Below are positions 1 to 10,293 of a stretch of DNA of 64,000 nt, one piece after another. The DNA comes from Triatoma infestans (Eukaryota > Arthropoda > Insecta > Hemiptera > Reduviidae). How positions within the stretch are numbered: the stretch's first letter is position 1; each line of letters starts with the position of its first letter. Below the pieces are notes generated by a model. It ran no database searches, was not told the origin of the DNA, and saw only the letters and a list, made by a program, of their open reading frames with translations. A program made the position numbers and the translations under genes. The DNA lies in the NCBI GenBank assembly GCA_011037195.1, contig JAAEAF010003177.1, positions 52,923-116,922 on the forward strand, given 5' to 3'.

Positions 1-1042
1 ATCTTTTTTTTGTTGAATCCCTCAATTTGGTTATCAGTATTATTAACATTATGTAGTTGATCATTTTTATCATTGCCCTATTTAAAAATTTTTTTTTCAA
101 TTTCTTTCAATTTGTAATATATACCAATAGATTTTATGTTTGTGCGTGTGTGCGAGTTGGAGTATTTGTATGTATGTTTTATATAAATACATATATATAT
201 ATTAGTGATTGGAAATAAATAAAAATAATAATAAAAAGTTATACAATTCAGAGTCTGTGGGAATATTGACCAAAGAATTACATTTATATAAAAGGTTTCT
301 TTTTCAAAAAAAAATCTGCATTTCAAAAATACTGTATAAATGTTTTCTTGATTATAAAATATTTTTCAATATCTGTCCAGTATCATTCTGAAAATAAGTT
401 TAAATGGAAATAAGATATTTTCTTCAACGAATAGAATCTCATAGCCTGTTTTTTTTTTTTTTTTTTAATTTCCTTTAAAGTAACTGAATTTGGAAAGTTA
501 TTTGTAACATGTATTTACAGAGTAAGTTATTACAGTATCAATATTAATTATACCTACACCAAAATTAAACCCAAATGTATCCATATATGTGAGCTGTTAT
601 GTATAGTTGTTTAAATAAAAGTTAATAATTATATTTGGTCTGATGACTTATTTATTCCATGCAAAAAAGTATATAAAAGAAAGAATTAAGTGGATATTTT
701 ATTTACTGTCTGCATAATATCATTAGCGATCGCTTTTGATTTTACATTTGAAGAAAAATAAATAATAAAAGCCCAAGAAAAATTTTCATTTATTTTCTAT
801 GTTTATTTATAGTGGTAGTTATCTGCTCAATATTTTAGCGGGAATAATATTATATCTATAACAATCATGACCAATAACTCTTTCGATAGAAATGCTTGAT
901 ATTCATAACTTGCGATTATTACAATGATTATTGTAATTTTTAAAGGTATTTTAAATTGGAGGTTCAGTAAATTGTAATCGGCGATTTCTAAAGTAAGTGC
1001 ATCCAGGACGCATAATTTGAAATCGAAGAAGATACATACCTT
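1..1042. other. AT-rich sequence, no gene recognised
   Basis: Very AT-rich sequence with poly-A/T runs. It contains no long reading frame with recognisable protein character and no clear repeat. If the block at 1043-1152 is a genuine minus-strand terminal exon, part of this stretch would be its 3' UTR. Confidence 0.4.
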
Positions 1043-1152
1043 TCACACAAGAACGGGACGTTTATTAACGCACTGCTGTGGACGAGTGATGGTGAGTTCC
1101 ATGGTTCTTTCTGTGGCCCATGGCAGTCTACCTTGGTTGTAAAGTACCCTTG
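1043..1152 (-). CDS. Orphan exon-like block, possible 3'-terminal exon
   Basis: On the minus strand a pyrimidine-rich acceptor ending in CTAAG precedes 35 open codons and a TGA at 1045-1043. The peptide has a balanced, protein-like composition (it contains GRLPWATERTMELTITRP) and contrasts with the low-complexity translation around it. No upstream exon was found between 1153 and 4430, where LINE and Tc1 debris lies. It may be the last exon of a gene with distant 5' exons, a stranded pseudogene exon, or chance. I do not recognise the product. Confidence 0.3.
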
Positions 1153-1689
1153 CTTAGAAAAAAGATAACCAAATAATTATGAGAATATGTCAATGCAGTT
1201 TGTATGAATGGAACTTGTTGCCATGCCATCTCTAAAGGGATATACTAAAACACGATTATGTACACTCTCAATTAGCTAACTACCTACATCAATTTTACTA
1301 TACTTTATAGTAATATTTTGGAGGAACTTTTTCAATTAGATTGTATTAATATTGTAACTTTAAAATTGGAAAATTAATTAAAATAATATTTTATCGTCAT
1401 GTACTTTATTTTACAATACAATAAAGCAGACATCATAAATATCTATACATCCTTTATAATAACTTCCAGTTATTATGCTTTTCTTAAAATAATAGTATGA
1501 ATTTTTTAAAACGGATTCTCAACATCGTCATTTTTTTTTCTGGCATCAGTTCACATCAATTATTGCCGATATAATTTAATTGGTTGAGAGGTATACTATT
1601 AATAAAATGAACTAACTCTTCATATGCTTTTCTGTTTTTTAAAATAATGACGTATATCGCATTTAACAACTTAAATTTTGAAACAAAGT

Positions 1690-2170
1690 GTCCCTGTTCT
1701 GTTTGAATTTGGAGCATGTCATTACTATGTGTTCTATATTTTCTGGGCAGTCACAGGCTGAACAAAGAGGAGATGTAGCTTTATCTATTTTATGGAGGGA
1801 GATATTTTCCTACAAATACTGTGATTGCAACGGAGTCTGTTCATGATAGTGGCAAACAATTTCAAACGTGAAGATTTATGGAACCAAGGATTAAGGCCAG
1901 CTAAAGGTCTATGGATTTGTAAAATTGTTCTTTAGAAGAGTCAGTGTAAATATTTTGCCATTTTTTATTGATTTCCTTTCTAATATAGGCTTTAAAAAGT
2001 ATGACGAAGAGTAATCGTTAACAAAGGGCCATTTAGCGCTGCTTGCTTTGCCAGAACATCCACCCTCTCATTGCCCTCTATTCCGCAGTGGACCTTACAC
2101 CAAATCAACTCCAGGCCGTAATTTAAAAGATGTTTATGTGGCGATGAGAGGAGTTTTTTTTAAGCAAAAT
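1690..2170 (-). mobile_element. Decayed LINE fragment with RNase H and C-terminal Cys motif
   Basis: Minus-strand translation with frame breaks gives an RNase H-like stretch (VHCGIEGNERVDVLAKQAA, about 2095-2030). This matches the GNExAD signature of RNase H in R1/I/LOA-type non-LTR retrotransposons. Downstream, at about 1770-1690, is a Cys-His tail (CDCPENIEHIVMTCSKF) typical of the end of the same ORF2. Stops and frameshifts show it is dead. Confidence 0.7.
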
Positions 2171-2484
2171 TTCTTTATTTGCTCTACGTTTCGGGCGAGT
2201 ATCATTCATTGGTGCCCTTCTTCTGGATCTCTACAAAATTTATTTAATACGAGGTGTATAAGGATATCTAAATTTATTCGATAAGAGTTAGGCTGTAAGT
2301 AAAGAGGAAAAAATGAAATAAAAACTTACACAAATCAAAAAGAAAACAAAAATAAAAAAAATTAAAGTATCCACTAAAAAAAAAAAAATTTCCTTAAACA
2401 ACTCCTCTGGCCATTGCCGTCTAAGCATCTTATACATTTTTTATTTAGTCAGTAAGTTAAAGAAAATATTTATATTATCAATAT

Positions 2485-3268
2485 ACCATAAACACTAAAT
2501 TGGATTGCGTTGATCATATCTACAAGGTCAAAAGCAAATTGTTGCAAATGATTAGATTTGTCTTCAGAAACACGAGGACTTTTTTTTGACAGTCGTTCTT
2601 ATGTTACTCTGTATAAATACCTCGTAAGACCACTTCCTAAATATGGTTCAATAATTTGGAATCCATTTTGCAAGGTGCGTAGGGCTACTATTGAGTCTAT
2701 TCAGAACAAGTTCCTTCGGTGGTTGCATTGCGTTTAAAGATTCCTAAAGAAAACCTATTATTCCTCCTTTGTCAGCCAGGAGAGATTATTATGATCTCTC
2801 TTTCCTATGTAAACTTCTCCATTCTCAAATAGACAGTGCTCACCTTCTTTCTTTAATCTCTTGAAATATCCCTTCTCACTCTAAAAGAAAATATTTTCCT
2901 TTCAATATACCTTACTGCAAGTATATCTTCCATTCCCCTATCTATCGGATGATGCGGGCAGCAAACCAGGTTGACTTGGATATGTTTAATATGGACATTG
3001 TTATACTTTTGATTAATCAAATATTAGACAATAAGTACATTTTACTTAGAATAAAATTTAACCTATTATTTGTTTTTATTTAGCTTGTGTGTAGTATTTT
3101 TATAGTATTTGTGTAATTATAGTATTTATATTTGTGAAGTATTTTTATAGTTGATATTGTGAAAAGCTTTGAGTTGTTTTTTTTTTATGTATAATTTATA
3201 TATTTTTAGTTTAAACTTGTAAACTGGATCACGATCCCCGTCTTTTGAATTAAAAATAAATAAAAAAA
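2485..3268 (+). mobile_element. 5'-truncated LINE, reverse transcriptase C-terminus
   Basis: Plus-strand conceptual translation, interrupted by stops, shows the post-catalytic region of a Jockey/CR1-like reverse transcriptase. LYKYLVRPLPKYGSIIWNP at about 2611-2665 is followed by RRATIESIQNKFLRWLHC. A further C-terminal block near 2930-3000 (IYRMMRAANQVDLDMFNMD) is also typical. The fragment ends in an AT-rich tail near 3247-3268. It has many disabling changes and no intact ORF. Confidence 0.65.
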
Positions 3269-3299
3269 TATGTTAATTAACCCTCGAGACACGGAACTG

Positions 3300-3720
3300 G
3301 ATCCGGATTGTTTCTGAAATTACTGTATTTACCAGGCAGCAGTATACAAAATAACTGTAAGGAAATTTCTTCAAGAGGCTACGTTTACACTATTTATGGG
3401 GGCAGTTTCATGCTAATGCATGATAACGCCAGACTATACTCAGCTAGAGAGAGTTGTCACCCGCTTTTTGTAGTAAGAAAGTAAATATGGACAATTGTTC
3501 TGCACGTTCTCCGGACATGAATCCTATGGAACATCTTTAGGAATGCTCAAGAGCAGTGTTAGAGGTTGTCATCACTTCCAACTACTCTGCAACTACAAGA
3601 AGAATAGGATGGCGTACGACAAGAGGCCATTCGGCATCGTTGCCCCGGCGTATCAGGACCCTTATTGATGCCCGAGGAGGCAGTATCAGTACTTGGAAGT
3701 GAAAAAATTAAAAAGTTATC
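3300..3720 (+). mobile_element. Tc1/mariner transposase relic, C-terminal half
   Basis: Degenerate plus-strand sequence resembles the catalytic half of a Tc1 transposase. It has an FMLMHDNARLYSAR-like block near 3403, a block corresponding to the family 'SPDMNPIEH' motif near 3510-3535 (frame broken), and an arginine-rich end around 3650-3690. Stops and frameshifts throughout mean there is no functional protein. Confidence 0.65.
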
Positions 3721-4430
3721 AGAGTTTTGTAAAAAAGACGTTTATAAAAAAGATTTTTTTATATTTTTTACATCAATCTAAATCAAGAGTTAATGTAAAA
3801 ACAAAGCAATACAAGATATTTAGATAGCAAATTGTATTAAAAATAGATTGTTGCAACAAATTCTATTTATTAATAAAAACCTAAGTGAATCCTTTTTTTT
3901 TTTTTTTTTTTTTTTTTGAATGCCTTATAAACATGTAACATAATGTGACCAAATATAACAACCACAGTTAATCTAACTTATCAGGACAAAAGATATGAAG
4001 AAACTTCCTTTGTCGAGATGTTTCATGAAGCAATTGATCCACTAAGAAGAGTTCACTTTATCTTAACACTATATTGTTACATGATCTTATTCAATAAAAG
4101 GTAAGATTCATTTTTACCTAATTTTTCATATTTTCCAAAGAAATATTTAGAGTTTTACCTAGGGAATATCTGACAAAAAAGGCTACAAAAATATTAAAAC
4201 ATATAATTAGCTAAGCCGTTACTAGTTTTAAGTATGCCATATGTAAAATAAGGTACTAGAAGAAATAATATGGTACACACATAAGCAGCATAATTTTTAA
4301 TCACTTTACCGGTAGAGAGGAGGAAAAATTAATGAAAAATAATCCCAACAAACCTGCTTTTTTTAATTTCCATAATTCTTTAGACAATGAAAAATTGATA
4401 ATATTTAACAATCACAATGGTATTTCAGAA
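3721..4430. other. Gene-poor stretch with one exon-like open block
   Basis: Mostly AT-rich, with a poly-T run at 3892-3917. On the plus strand at about 3992-4101 an acceptor-like TTATCAG opens a 36-codon block (it contains FVEMFHEAIDPLRRVHFI) that runs to a donor-like AAAAG/GTAAGA. No partner exons were found and I do not recognise the peptide. It is noted here rather than called as a gene. Confidence 0.25.
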
Positions 4431-4868
4431 TCATTTCGCATCACTTTGATCAATCTCTTCTAACTCTAGACAACCACTTTCAAAAGATCTCTTCACTTTT
4501 TCTCCCTTTTCAGCTAATATTTCTTCTATATTTTTCTTTCCTTTAAGGTCCTCAAACCAACCAAGATTATCGGCGATTAGGTGGTTATTAGAACAACCTT
4601 CACATCTTATTATCACTACACCTTTTGTATATGCCTGATTAGAAATAGTCTTTGTGTTTCGTGTTTTACAAACTTTACAAGTGAAAATAATTAATTTTAA
4701 TTTCGGATTTACTTTTCCCAAAACATTATTATCTAATGTGCTGAAATATCGCTGATTCAGTAAACATTTGCTGTTAGTAAATATTACTTTCTGGAAGTTA
4801 AATTTAACACTTTGTGAAAACAAATACTTGTTTAAAACTAATGGGGTTAACCTTCTTGCTGCATTCAT
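4431..4868 (-). CDS. DNLZ: DNL-type zinc finger protein (mtHsp70 escort, Zim17/Tim15 family)
   Basis: A 145-residue intronless ORF. The DNL zinc ribbon is complete: CKVC at about residue 64 and CEGC at about residue 95, followed by the hallmark [12 protein letters not shown] block. The N-terminus ([17 protein letters not shown]) is basic, hydroxylated and acid-free to about residue 25, as in mitochondrial presequences, which agrees with the matrix location of this family. Known family role: binds and keeps soluble the mitochondrial Hsp70 used in protein import and Fe-S biogenesis. The start is the first Met of the frame and gives a normal family length. The gene diverges from DCAF7 across 569 bp, so the two may share a promoter. 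Confidence 0.93.
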   Translation of the reverse strand: MNAARRLTPLVLNKYLFSQSVKFNFQKVIFTNSKCLLNQRYFSTLDNNVLGKVNPKLKLIIFTCKVCKTRNTKTISNQAYTKGVVIIRCEGCSNNHLIADNLGWFEDLKGKKNIEEILAEKGEKVKRSFESGCLELEEIDQSDAK

Positions 4869-5437
4869 TGAATAAACTGTTTACTTGATTTAAAAGGGAT
4901 TCACGTTACTATATATTCTGCGGGGCACAATAGATTTTTTTGGTCGCAGAGCAATAATCCCCTATAAGATTCTACTATATATTCTAATTCACTTCTCACC
5001 TGCTCAAAATACATACGCTCAAAAAATTCTGCAATGATGGCAACGCAAATTAGAAGGGAAATTTCCCAACGAAAAGTAGGATGGAAGCCTGTTTTGTGGT
5101 GAGGGTAAAATTAGAAGAATGTCAAGTGTCATAGGTTAGGTTATTTCTTGTCTAACTGAATTTGTGTTGTATAGTGTCAAATATTTAGTTAGTAATAGTT
5201 TGGAAACTTTATTTTCTGTACATCTTTGGTTCATAAATTGTGGAAAATAGTGATTTTAAGATTTTACACAGTGCGTTCTCTGACCCCGGCTTGCTAAAGC
5301 AAACATCAAATTATTATAATGCTTATTAATGACATTTTTGAACCATTAAAGGAGTTTAAAGTATTTCATATTAATTCTTGAATAATAATGCCTTATTAAA
5401 ATTAAAAGTACTAGATTTTTATTATACAATTTAAATA
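4869..5437. promoter_or_regulatory. Divergent spacer between DNLZ and DCAF7
   Basis: This 569-bp gap lies between two head-to-head start codons and must hold both 5' UTRs and both promoters. There is no clear TATA box in a persuasive position. A perfect palindrome GGGAAATTTCCC at 5056-5067 resembles a Rel/NF-kB half-site pair but may be fortuitous. Confidence 0.5.
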
Positions 5438-6466
5438 ATGGCACTCCCAAAACGTAAAGAAATTTATAAATATGAGGCACCATGGCCTCTGTACAGTATG
5501 AATTGGTCAGTTAGACCAGATAAACGTTTCAGGTTGGCTTTAGGAAGTTTCGTAGAAGAATACAATAATAAAGTGCAAGTAGTATCTTTAGATGAAGATA
5601 CATCCGATTTTAGTGCAAAAAGCACATTTGACCATCCCTATCCTACAACAAAAATAATGTGGATACCTGATAGTAAAGGAGTCTTTCCAGATCTGTTAGC
5701 TACAAGTGGTGATTATTTAAGAGTTTGGAGAGCAGGTGAGCCAGAAACTCGTCTTGAATGTGTATTAAATAATAATAAAAACTCTGATTTTTGCGCTCCC
5801 TTAACATCTTTTGATTGGAATGAAGTAGATCCAAATCTGATAGGCACATCGAGTATAGATACAACATGTACCATTTGGGGACTAGAGACGTCACAGGTTG
5901 TTGGAAGAGTAAATACTGTTGCTGGACATGTAAAAACTCAACTTATTGCCCATGACAAAGAGGTTTATGATATAGCTTTTAGTAGAGCTGGTGGTGGGCG
6001 AGATATGTTTGCCTCCGTTGGAGCTGATGGATCAGTGAGGATGTTTGATTTGAGGCATCTTGAACATTCAACAATTATCTATGAAGATCCTCAGCATACC
6101 CCTCTGCTTCGGCTAGCATGGAACAAGCAAGATCCCAATTATTTAGCAACAGTAGCTATGGATGCTTGTGAAGTGATAATTTTAGATGTAAGAGTACCTT
6201 GTACCCCGGTTGCAAGGTTGAACAACCATCGTGCTTGTGTAAATGGTATCGCTTGGGCTCCACATTCTTCCTGCCATATATGTACCGCGGGAGATGATCA
6301 CCAGGCATTAATATGGGATATCCAACAGATGCCAAGAGCAATTGAAGATCCCATTTTGGCTTATACTGCTGCCGAGGGAGAAATTAATCAAATTCAATGG
6401 GGTGCAACTCAGCCTGATTGGATTGCTATATGTTACAATAAAGCTCTAGAAATATTACGTGTGTGA
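5438..6466 (+). CDS. DCAF7: DDB1- and CUL4-associated factor 7 (WDR68/HAN11; fly wings apart)
   Basis: A complete 342-codon reading frame, the usual family length. It starts [19 protein letters not shown] and carries the WD40 blades of DCAF7, including [20 protein letters not shown] (about residues 124-143), [17 protein letters not shown] and [15 protein letters not shown]. Family knowledge: a scaffold that binds DYRK1A/B and HIPK2 kinases and links targets to CUL4-DDB1, acting in nucleus and cytoplasm. Here the whole CDS is one exon, unlike the intron-split neighbours NOC3L and ACTR1. Whether this is ancestral in insects or reflects retroposition cannot be told from one window. An AATAAA at 7035-7040 is a plausible polyadenylation signal. 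Confidence 0.95.
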   Translation: MALPKRKEIYKYEAPWPLYSMNWSVRPDKRFRLALGSFVEEYNNKVQVVSLDEDTSDFSAKSTFDHPYPTTKIMWIPDSKGVFPDLLATSGDYLRVWRAGEPETRLECVLNNNKNSDFCAPLTSFDWNEVDPNLIGTSSIDTTCTIWGLETSQVVGRVNTVAGHVKTQLIAHDKEVYDIAFSRAGGGRDMFASVGADGSVRMFDLRHLEHSTIIYEDPQHTPLLRLAWNKQDPNYLATVAMDACEVIILDVRVPCTPVARLNNHRACVNGIAWAPHSSCHICTAGDDHQALIWDIQQMPRAIEDPILAYTAAEGEINQIQWGATQPDWIAICYNKALEILRV

Positions 6467-7835
6467 AAGTGTGCTAAATTGTTCCCACCTTTGGAACTCA
6501 GGTACATCATGTACCAATGTTACAATTCATTTAATATAGGCGCTCATAATTACAATGCCAAAGTTGTTCATGTTTTTCTCTTATTAATGTCTAATACTAA
6601 TTAATGTCAACAAAAAACAAAAAAGGGAAGATCTGAATTAGCTGCTTAAATTTCATTTTTTGTAAGTTACATAAATAGAAAATGTTAGGGATTCATATTT
6701 TATCAGAAATTAATGGATGAATGTTTATTTAAAATATAATGGCTCTAGAACTTGTATGTGAAAGCATATCATGGTCTCGTGATATCTCGCCTTTTATTTA
6801 TTTATAATAATCTTTGAACATATACAGTTTTGTTCTTCTCATTTATTTAAAAAATAAATTATTGACCAAAACAAAATTCCAGGGACATAGGACAATAGCA
6901 ACTGTAAAGAAATTATTATCAAATTTTAATTTCCTTCTTTAATTACCTCTATATTTTAATTAGTTGACAAAATATATTCTTGTGATCGTTTTATATGTGT
7001 ATAGAAAATAGTCATAATGTAGTAATTATATTTTAATAAAATTGACATGTTTTGTATTGTGTTATTTTAATGTATATAATGACTAATCAAATATATTTAA
7101 TTTTTTGTATATATAACAACCATTTATTTTACCTTTTCCCTGTTATTAACAGTATCAACAATTAAAAAGTAATTATTAGGTAGGAAGATTCTTTCAGTTA
7201 TAACTTTTTTTAAGTAGAGTATGTTTTGTTTCATTGCAGCTAATAATTATCATATTTTCATTTTTGAATCTTCTAATAATTGTTGAAATTTATCATTTAT
7301 AATTTTGAGGTACAGAAAAAATGTTTTTTGTTAATATATAAATAACACATTCTTTTCTTACTGTCTTATCATTAAATACAATTTTTCTCAAATTGCTCCA
7401 TATCCAATTAACATCAAGTGATATATATACTTTGAAGTAATAAGATTTATGTTTAACACTTAAATGAAATGGCATTTCAAATTAAAAGTGCTCTAAAGTG
7501 TAGAATATATGTCAATTTCTAAAGTATGGAAATACATGTCAATCAGGAATCCCAGAATCAATTTCTGCTCGTTTTGTTTTAAATGCACTCTTCAGTTCTC
7601 CCTTTCAAATAGAATAATTCACAAAACGTATATCTTGTTTATGTGATTTCTCTTTGGAACACATTCAATGAGTTAAAGGAGGTACTGAATATACTTGCGG
7701 AAATTGTAAGTTGGAGTTTTAAGAAAGTTAACTTAACCACAGGTTAACTAGAAATGTAAATAAAACAATCTCTCAAGAGAAAAAATGCGGTACTGTCAAA
7801 TTTTTGAAATTAAGGGGGGGTCATGGGGTCATTCC
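6467..7835. other. DCAF7 3' UTR and AT-rich spacer
   Basis: The first ~600 bases probably form the DCAF7 3' UTR, ending near the AATAAA at 7035-7040. The rest is AT-rich and has no recognisable gene or repeat. Confidence 0.45.
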
Positions 7836-7972
7836 AATTTTGTTACCTACAAGTGATGAGAGTTCGGAAAGCAGATGAGCTAAAAGTCTTGAATGTTCGT
7901 AAAAAATTTATTTTTGTTCTCCATGAACTTCTTTTGATTGTACTGAATTAAAAATGTAGATCCAAAATGTCG
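7836..7972 (+). pseudogene. Decayed DCAF7 fragment
   Basis: Collinear, gapped similarity to DCAF7 codons corresponding to about 5686-5842. The shared blocks come in the same order and strand. GTTACCTACAAGTGATGA pairs with gene TTAGCTACAAGTGGTGA, and GAGTTCGGAAAGCAGATGAGC with GAGTTTGGAGAGCAGGTGAGC. GTCTTGAATGT, CTTTTGATTG and GTAGATCCAAA then follow in order. Small indels break the frame. Similarity is not evident outside this stretch. It could be an old tandem or retro-duplicate. The match is by eye. Confidence 0.55.
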
Positions 7973-8999
7973 AAGTTTCGGATATATATGTTCTGATCGT
8001 AAACAAACATTCAACAACGGCTGTGTGTGTGTGCAGCACAACTTGAAGTGCATTTCCGCCAGCTAAATGAATTAATGTCCTATTTAACAAACCATGGTTT
8101 TCGGTTTAGGGAGCACTCCAACTTATGAAATAATGTAGTTGTTGACAGCTTTAAAAGCTCAATTCAGAAGAAAATATATTTAATTTTAACACCATTCAAG
8201 TATCGTAAATATCGTGCACCTAGATTACAATAATTCAGATAAAGGAACTTTCTATTATGCCAAAAGTAGTGAAATCTCTATGGTTTTAAAGTCTGGCGGC
8301 AAACACGACTATATCGACCAGCCATATTGTTTTGGAGTTATTGCACTAAATTGGGCGGTGAACTTCCACGTTATGCGAAAACTTTTACGAACAAGAAAAC
8401 TTCAAACAACAGTAATGATATGCCCAACAATTACTAATTAGGCACTTCGTATAACCTTGTGCTTTGTCCAATTATTGCGGCTATATGGCAAAACATGTAC
8501 GAACAAAAATCAAAGACAGTTAAATGTACTGTCATGATTCGGTTATGAATTTTTTCATCTCAAGTTGATAAACAGCAATAGAAAAAGTTTTTGCACTCGT
8601 TTTTACTTTATCTTATGTTATAGAAGGAGAAAGATATCAAATTTACGAAAATCGCTGGATGTTCATAATTGGTATTGCTATTGGTTTCTGATTTACAAGG
8701 AGACCAGATAAGAAGATTTTGCTGCCATTTTACTTCAATACCACTTTACTAAATGCTTTTAACTATTTTCTATACATTTAAGACTATGTGTATATGGTGT
8801 ATCTATCTATGAAGTGTATGATATCACCACCCAGTACATTATAGAAAAAAGTAATGAAACTTGAAAAACACAAATAGAAGTTTCAAGATTTGCGTACTGG
8901 ATTCCTATAGTTACTGGTTGCGAAAATTTACATAAAGCTGCAGTTGAATAGTAGCATAGAAAAGCGTTAGGTACTGTGTTTTTCTACAAAATATCTCAA
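7973..8999. other. Unassigned intergenic sequence
   Basis: No recognisable gene. A 75-codon open frame at 8214-8441 has no family resemblance and no supporting splice structure. The last ~50 bases resemble the dispersed ~1-kb repeat that resumes after the SINE. Confidence 0.3.
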
Positions 9000-9248
9000 A
9001 CAAGAAAAAACGCAAGAGGGAAGGGATTAACACGTTGTTGCCCTGAGCCTTCTCAGCGCCCTGCTAAATCCTTTGCGGAGGTGTCGGATTCGAGTCCAGT
9101 GCTACCCTTTGCATTTTACATCCTAGGAGCTGAGCTCTACATCTGACTGTGGTGGTGGGGAGTGTTGTCTGTAACGAGTGCACACTGTACAGAGGCCGGC
9201 AGTGCTCCGAGAAGTTCCGGGGGCAATGGCATTAATGTTGATGCGCCT
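9000..9248 (+). repeat. tRNA-derived SINE, family 1 (degenerate copy)
   Basis: Head GGAAGGGATTA at about 9020. A decayed B-box-like GGATTCGAGTCC lies near 9087, followed by the body shared with other copies (GTGGTGGGGAGTGTTGTCTGTAAC, then GAGGCCGGCAGTGCTCCGAG). An A-rich end (9247-9258) completes it. It appears to be inserted in a copy of the dispersed ~1-kb repeat, because that repeat's sequence continues on both sides. Confidence 0.65.
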
Positions 9249-9249
9249 T

Positions 9250-10010
9250 AAAAAAAAAAGTTGCAGAAGTCAAACTTGATATTCAGTTAGATATCACCAG
9301 TGAGTTCGAACGTTTTGGTCAGAATCTATCAACCAAAAGCGCGTTTATTATTATTTATTTTTTGTGTTTCGCAATTTTTTCGAAAACAGTTATAACGATT
9401 TTCATTAAACATTGCATACTAAATACAAACATAAAGTGCCCACTTTCTTCATATAAGCCCAGAAAAATAGATTTGGGGGAGCTGCAATTTTAAGCCTTAC
9501 TCTAAGTGCTGCTTAAATATTATTTACGATTCTATAACTGAGTATAATGTTAAGGTCCACTATTCACTATTCACCTTTGGCGCAAAAGCCCATGGAGGGC
9601 TAATAAGGATAGCCAAGCGCGATTTTATTGAGGCGTGTGGTAATCACGCCATTTCTGGCCCTTCAATACCAATCTTCGTTATAAATTTAACCGTACGCTT
9701 AATTCTTTCGATACTAGGTCAACACCGACTTTGTCTCACTTGAATTGAACATTGAATTTTCGCATCAAAGCCACTAGACCAAGTGCGAGGGCAAGTTTAC
9801 TAAGCACTGCTAAAATTTCAAGGTTGAAGAAAATCGGTTAACCTGAAGTTCAATTTTACCGAAAATGGAAAACCATTTAGTAAAAGCGCACTTCTGATAT
9901 ATGTATATAGATTTTGGAGTGTTTCGTGATTTTCTTTAAACTTGGAATGCTAGCTATAATATATATATATATATATAAAACTATTGATTTTATTTGAAAC
10001 ATTTTCCTGG
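9250..10010 (+). repeat. Dispersed ~1-kb repeat, copy 1 (interrupted)
   Basis: Shares CAAACTTGATATTC, then a TATCACCA block, with 24436-24475. It also shares the 'AACGATTTTCATTAAAC ... CATATAAGCCCAGAAAAATAGATTT' order and the 'AAGAAAATCGGTTAACC' block with other copies. Bases 9545-9785 contain an unrelated segment with no recognised identity. A (TA)n tract lies at 9958-9976. Confidence 0.5.
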
Positions 10011-10136
10011 GATATATTGTAGGATGTTTAGAAAGAAACTATTAGACTTAAATCTAAAATACATTGAGTTATGTTGTGGAATCAATATAAATATTGAGTA
10101 ACATTTTGAGGGTAAACCTTCAATAGTTAGTGTCGA

Positions 10137-10154
10137 TATCGATAGATATCGATA
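10137..10154. promoter_or_regulatory. Two DRE-type TATCGATA boxes upstream of NOC3L
   Basis: Perfect palindromes TATCGATA occur at 10137-10144 and 10147-10154, about 140-157 bp before the NOC3L start codon. In flies this octamer is the DREF binding element typical of housekeeping and growth genes. A ribosome-biogenesis factor fits that class. Function here is inferred from sequence alone. Confidence 0.55.
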
Positions 10155-10293
10155 TCAGTACGTTCTCTCGATAAGTCTCAGTGTTACAATAGCAGTATTG
10201 TACCCTTCCTTGAATTATGTAATGTGCATGCAGTATCACATGAGCTGCGTAAACAATTATGAACATTGTAATATATAAACGTAAAGTTTAAAA

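Noticed and set aside
5056..5067. Rel/NF-kB site GGGAAATTTCCC as an immune promoter element
   Set aside because: A single palindrome beside housekeeping genes; chance occurrence is plausible and nothing else supports it.
8214..8441. 75-codon open frame between DCAF7 and NOC3L
   Set aside because: No recognisable motif, no splice context and no similarity to neighbouring genes.
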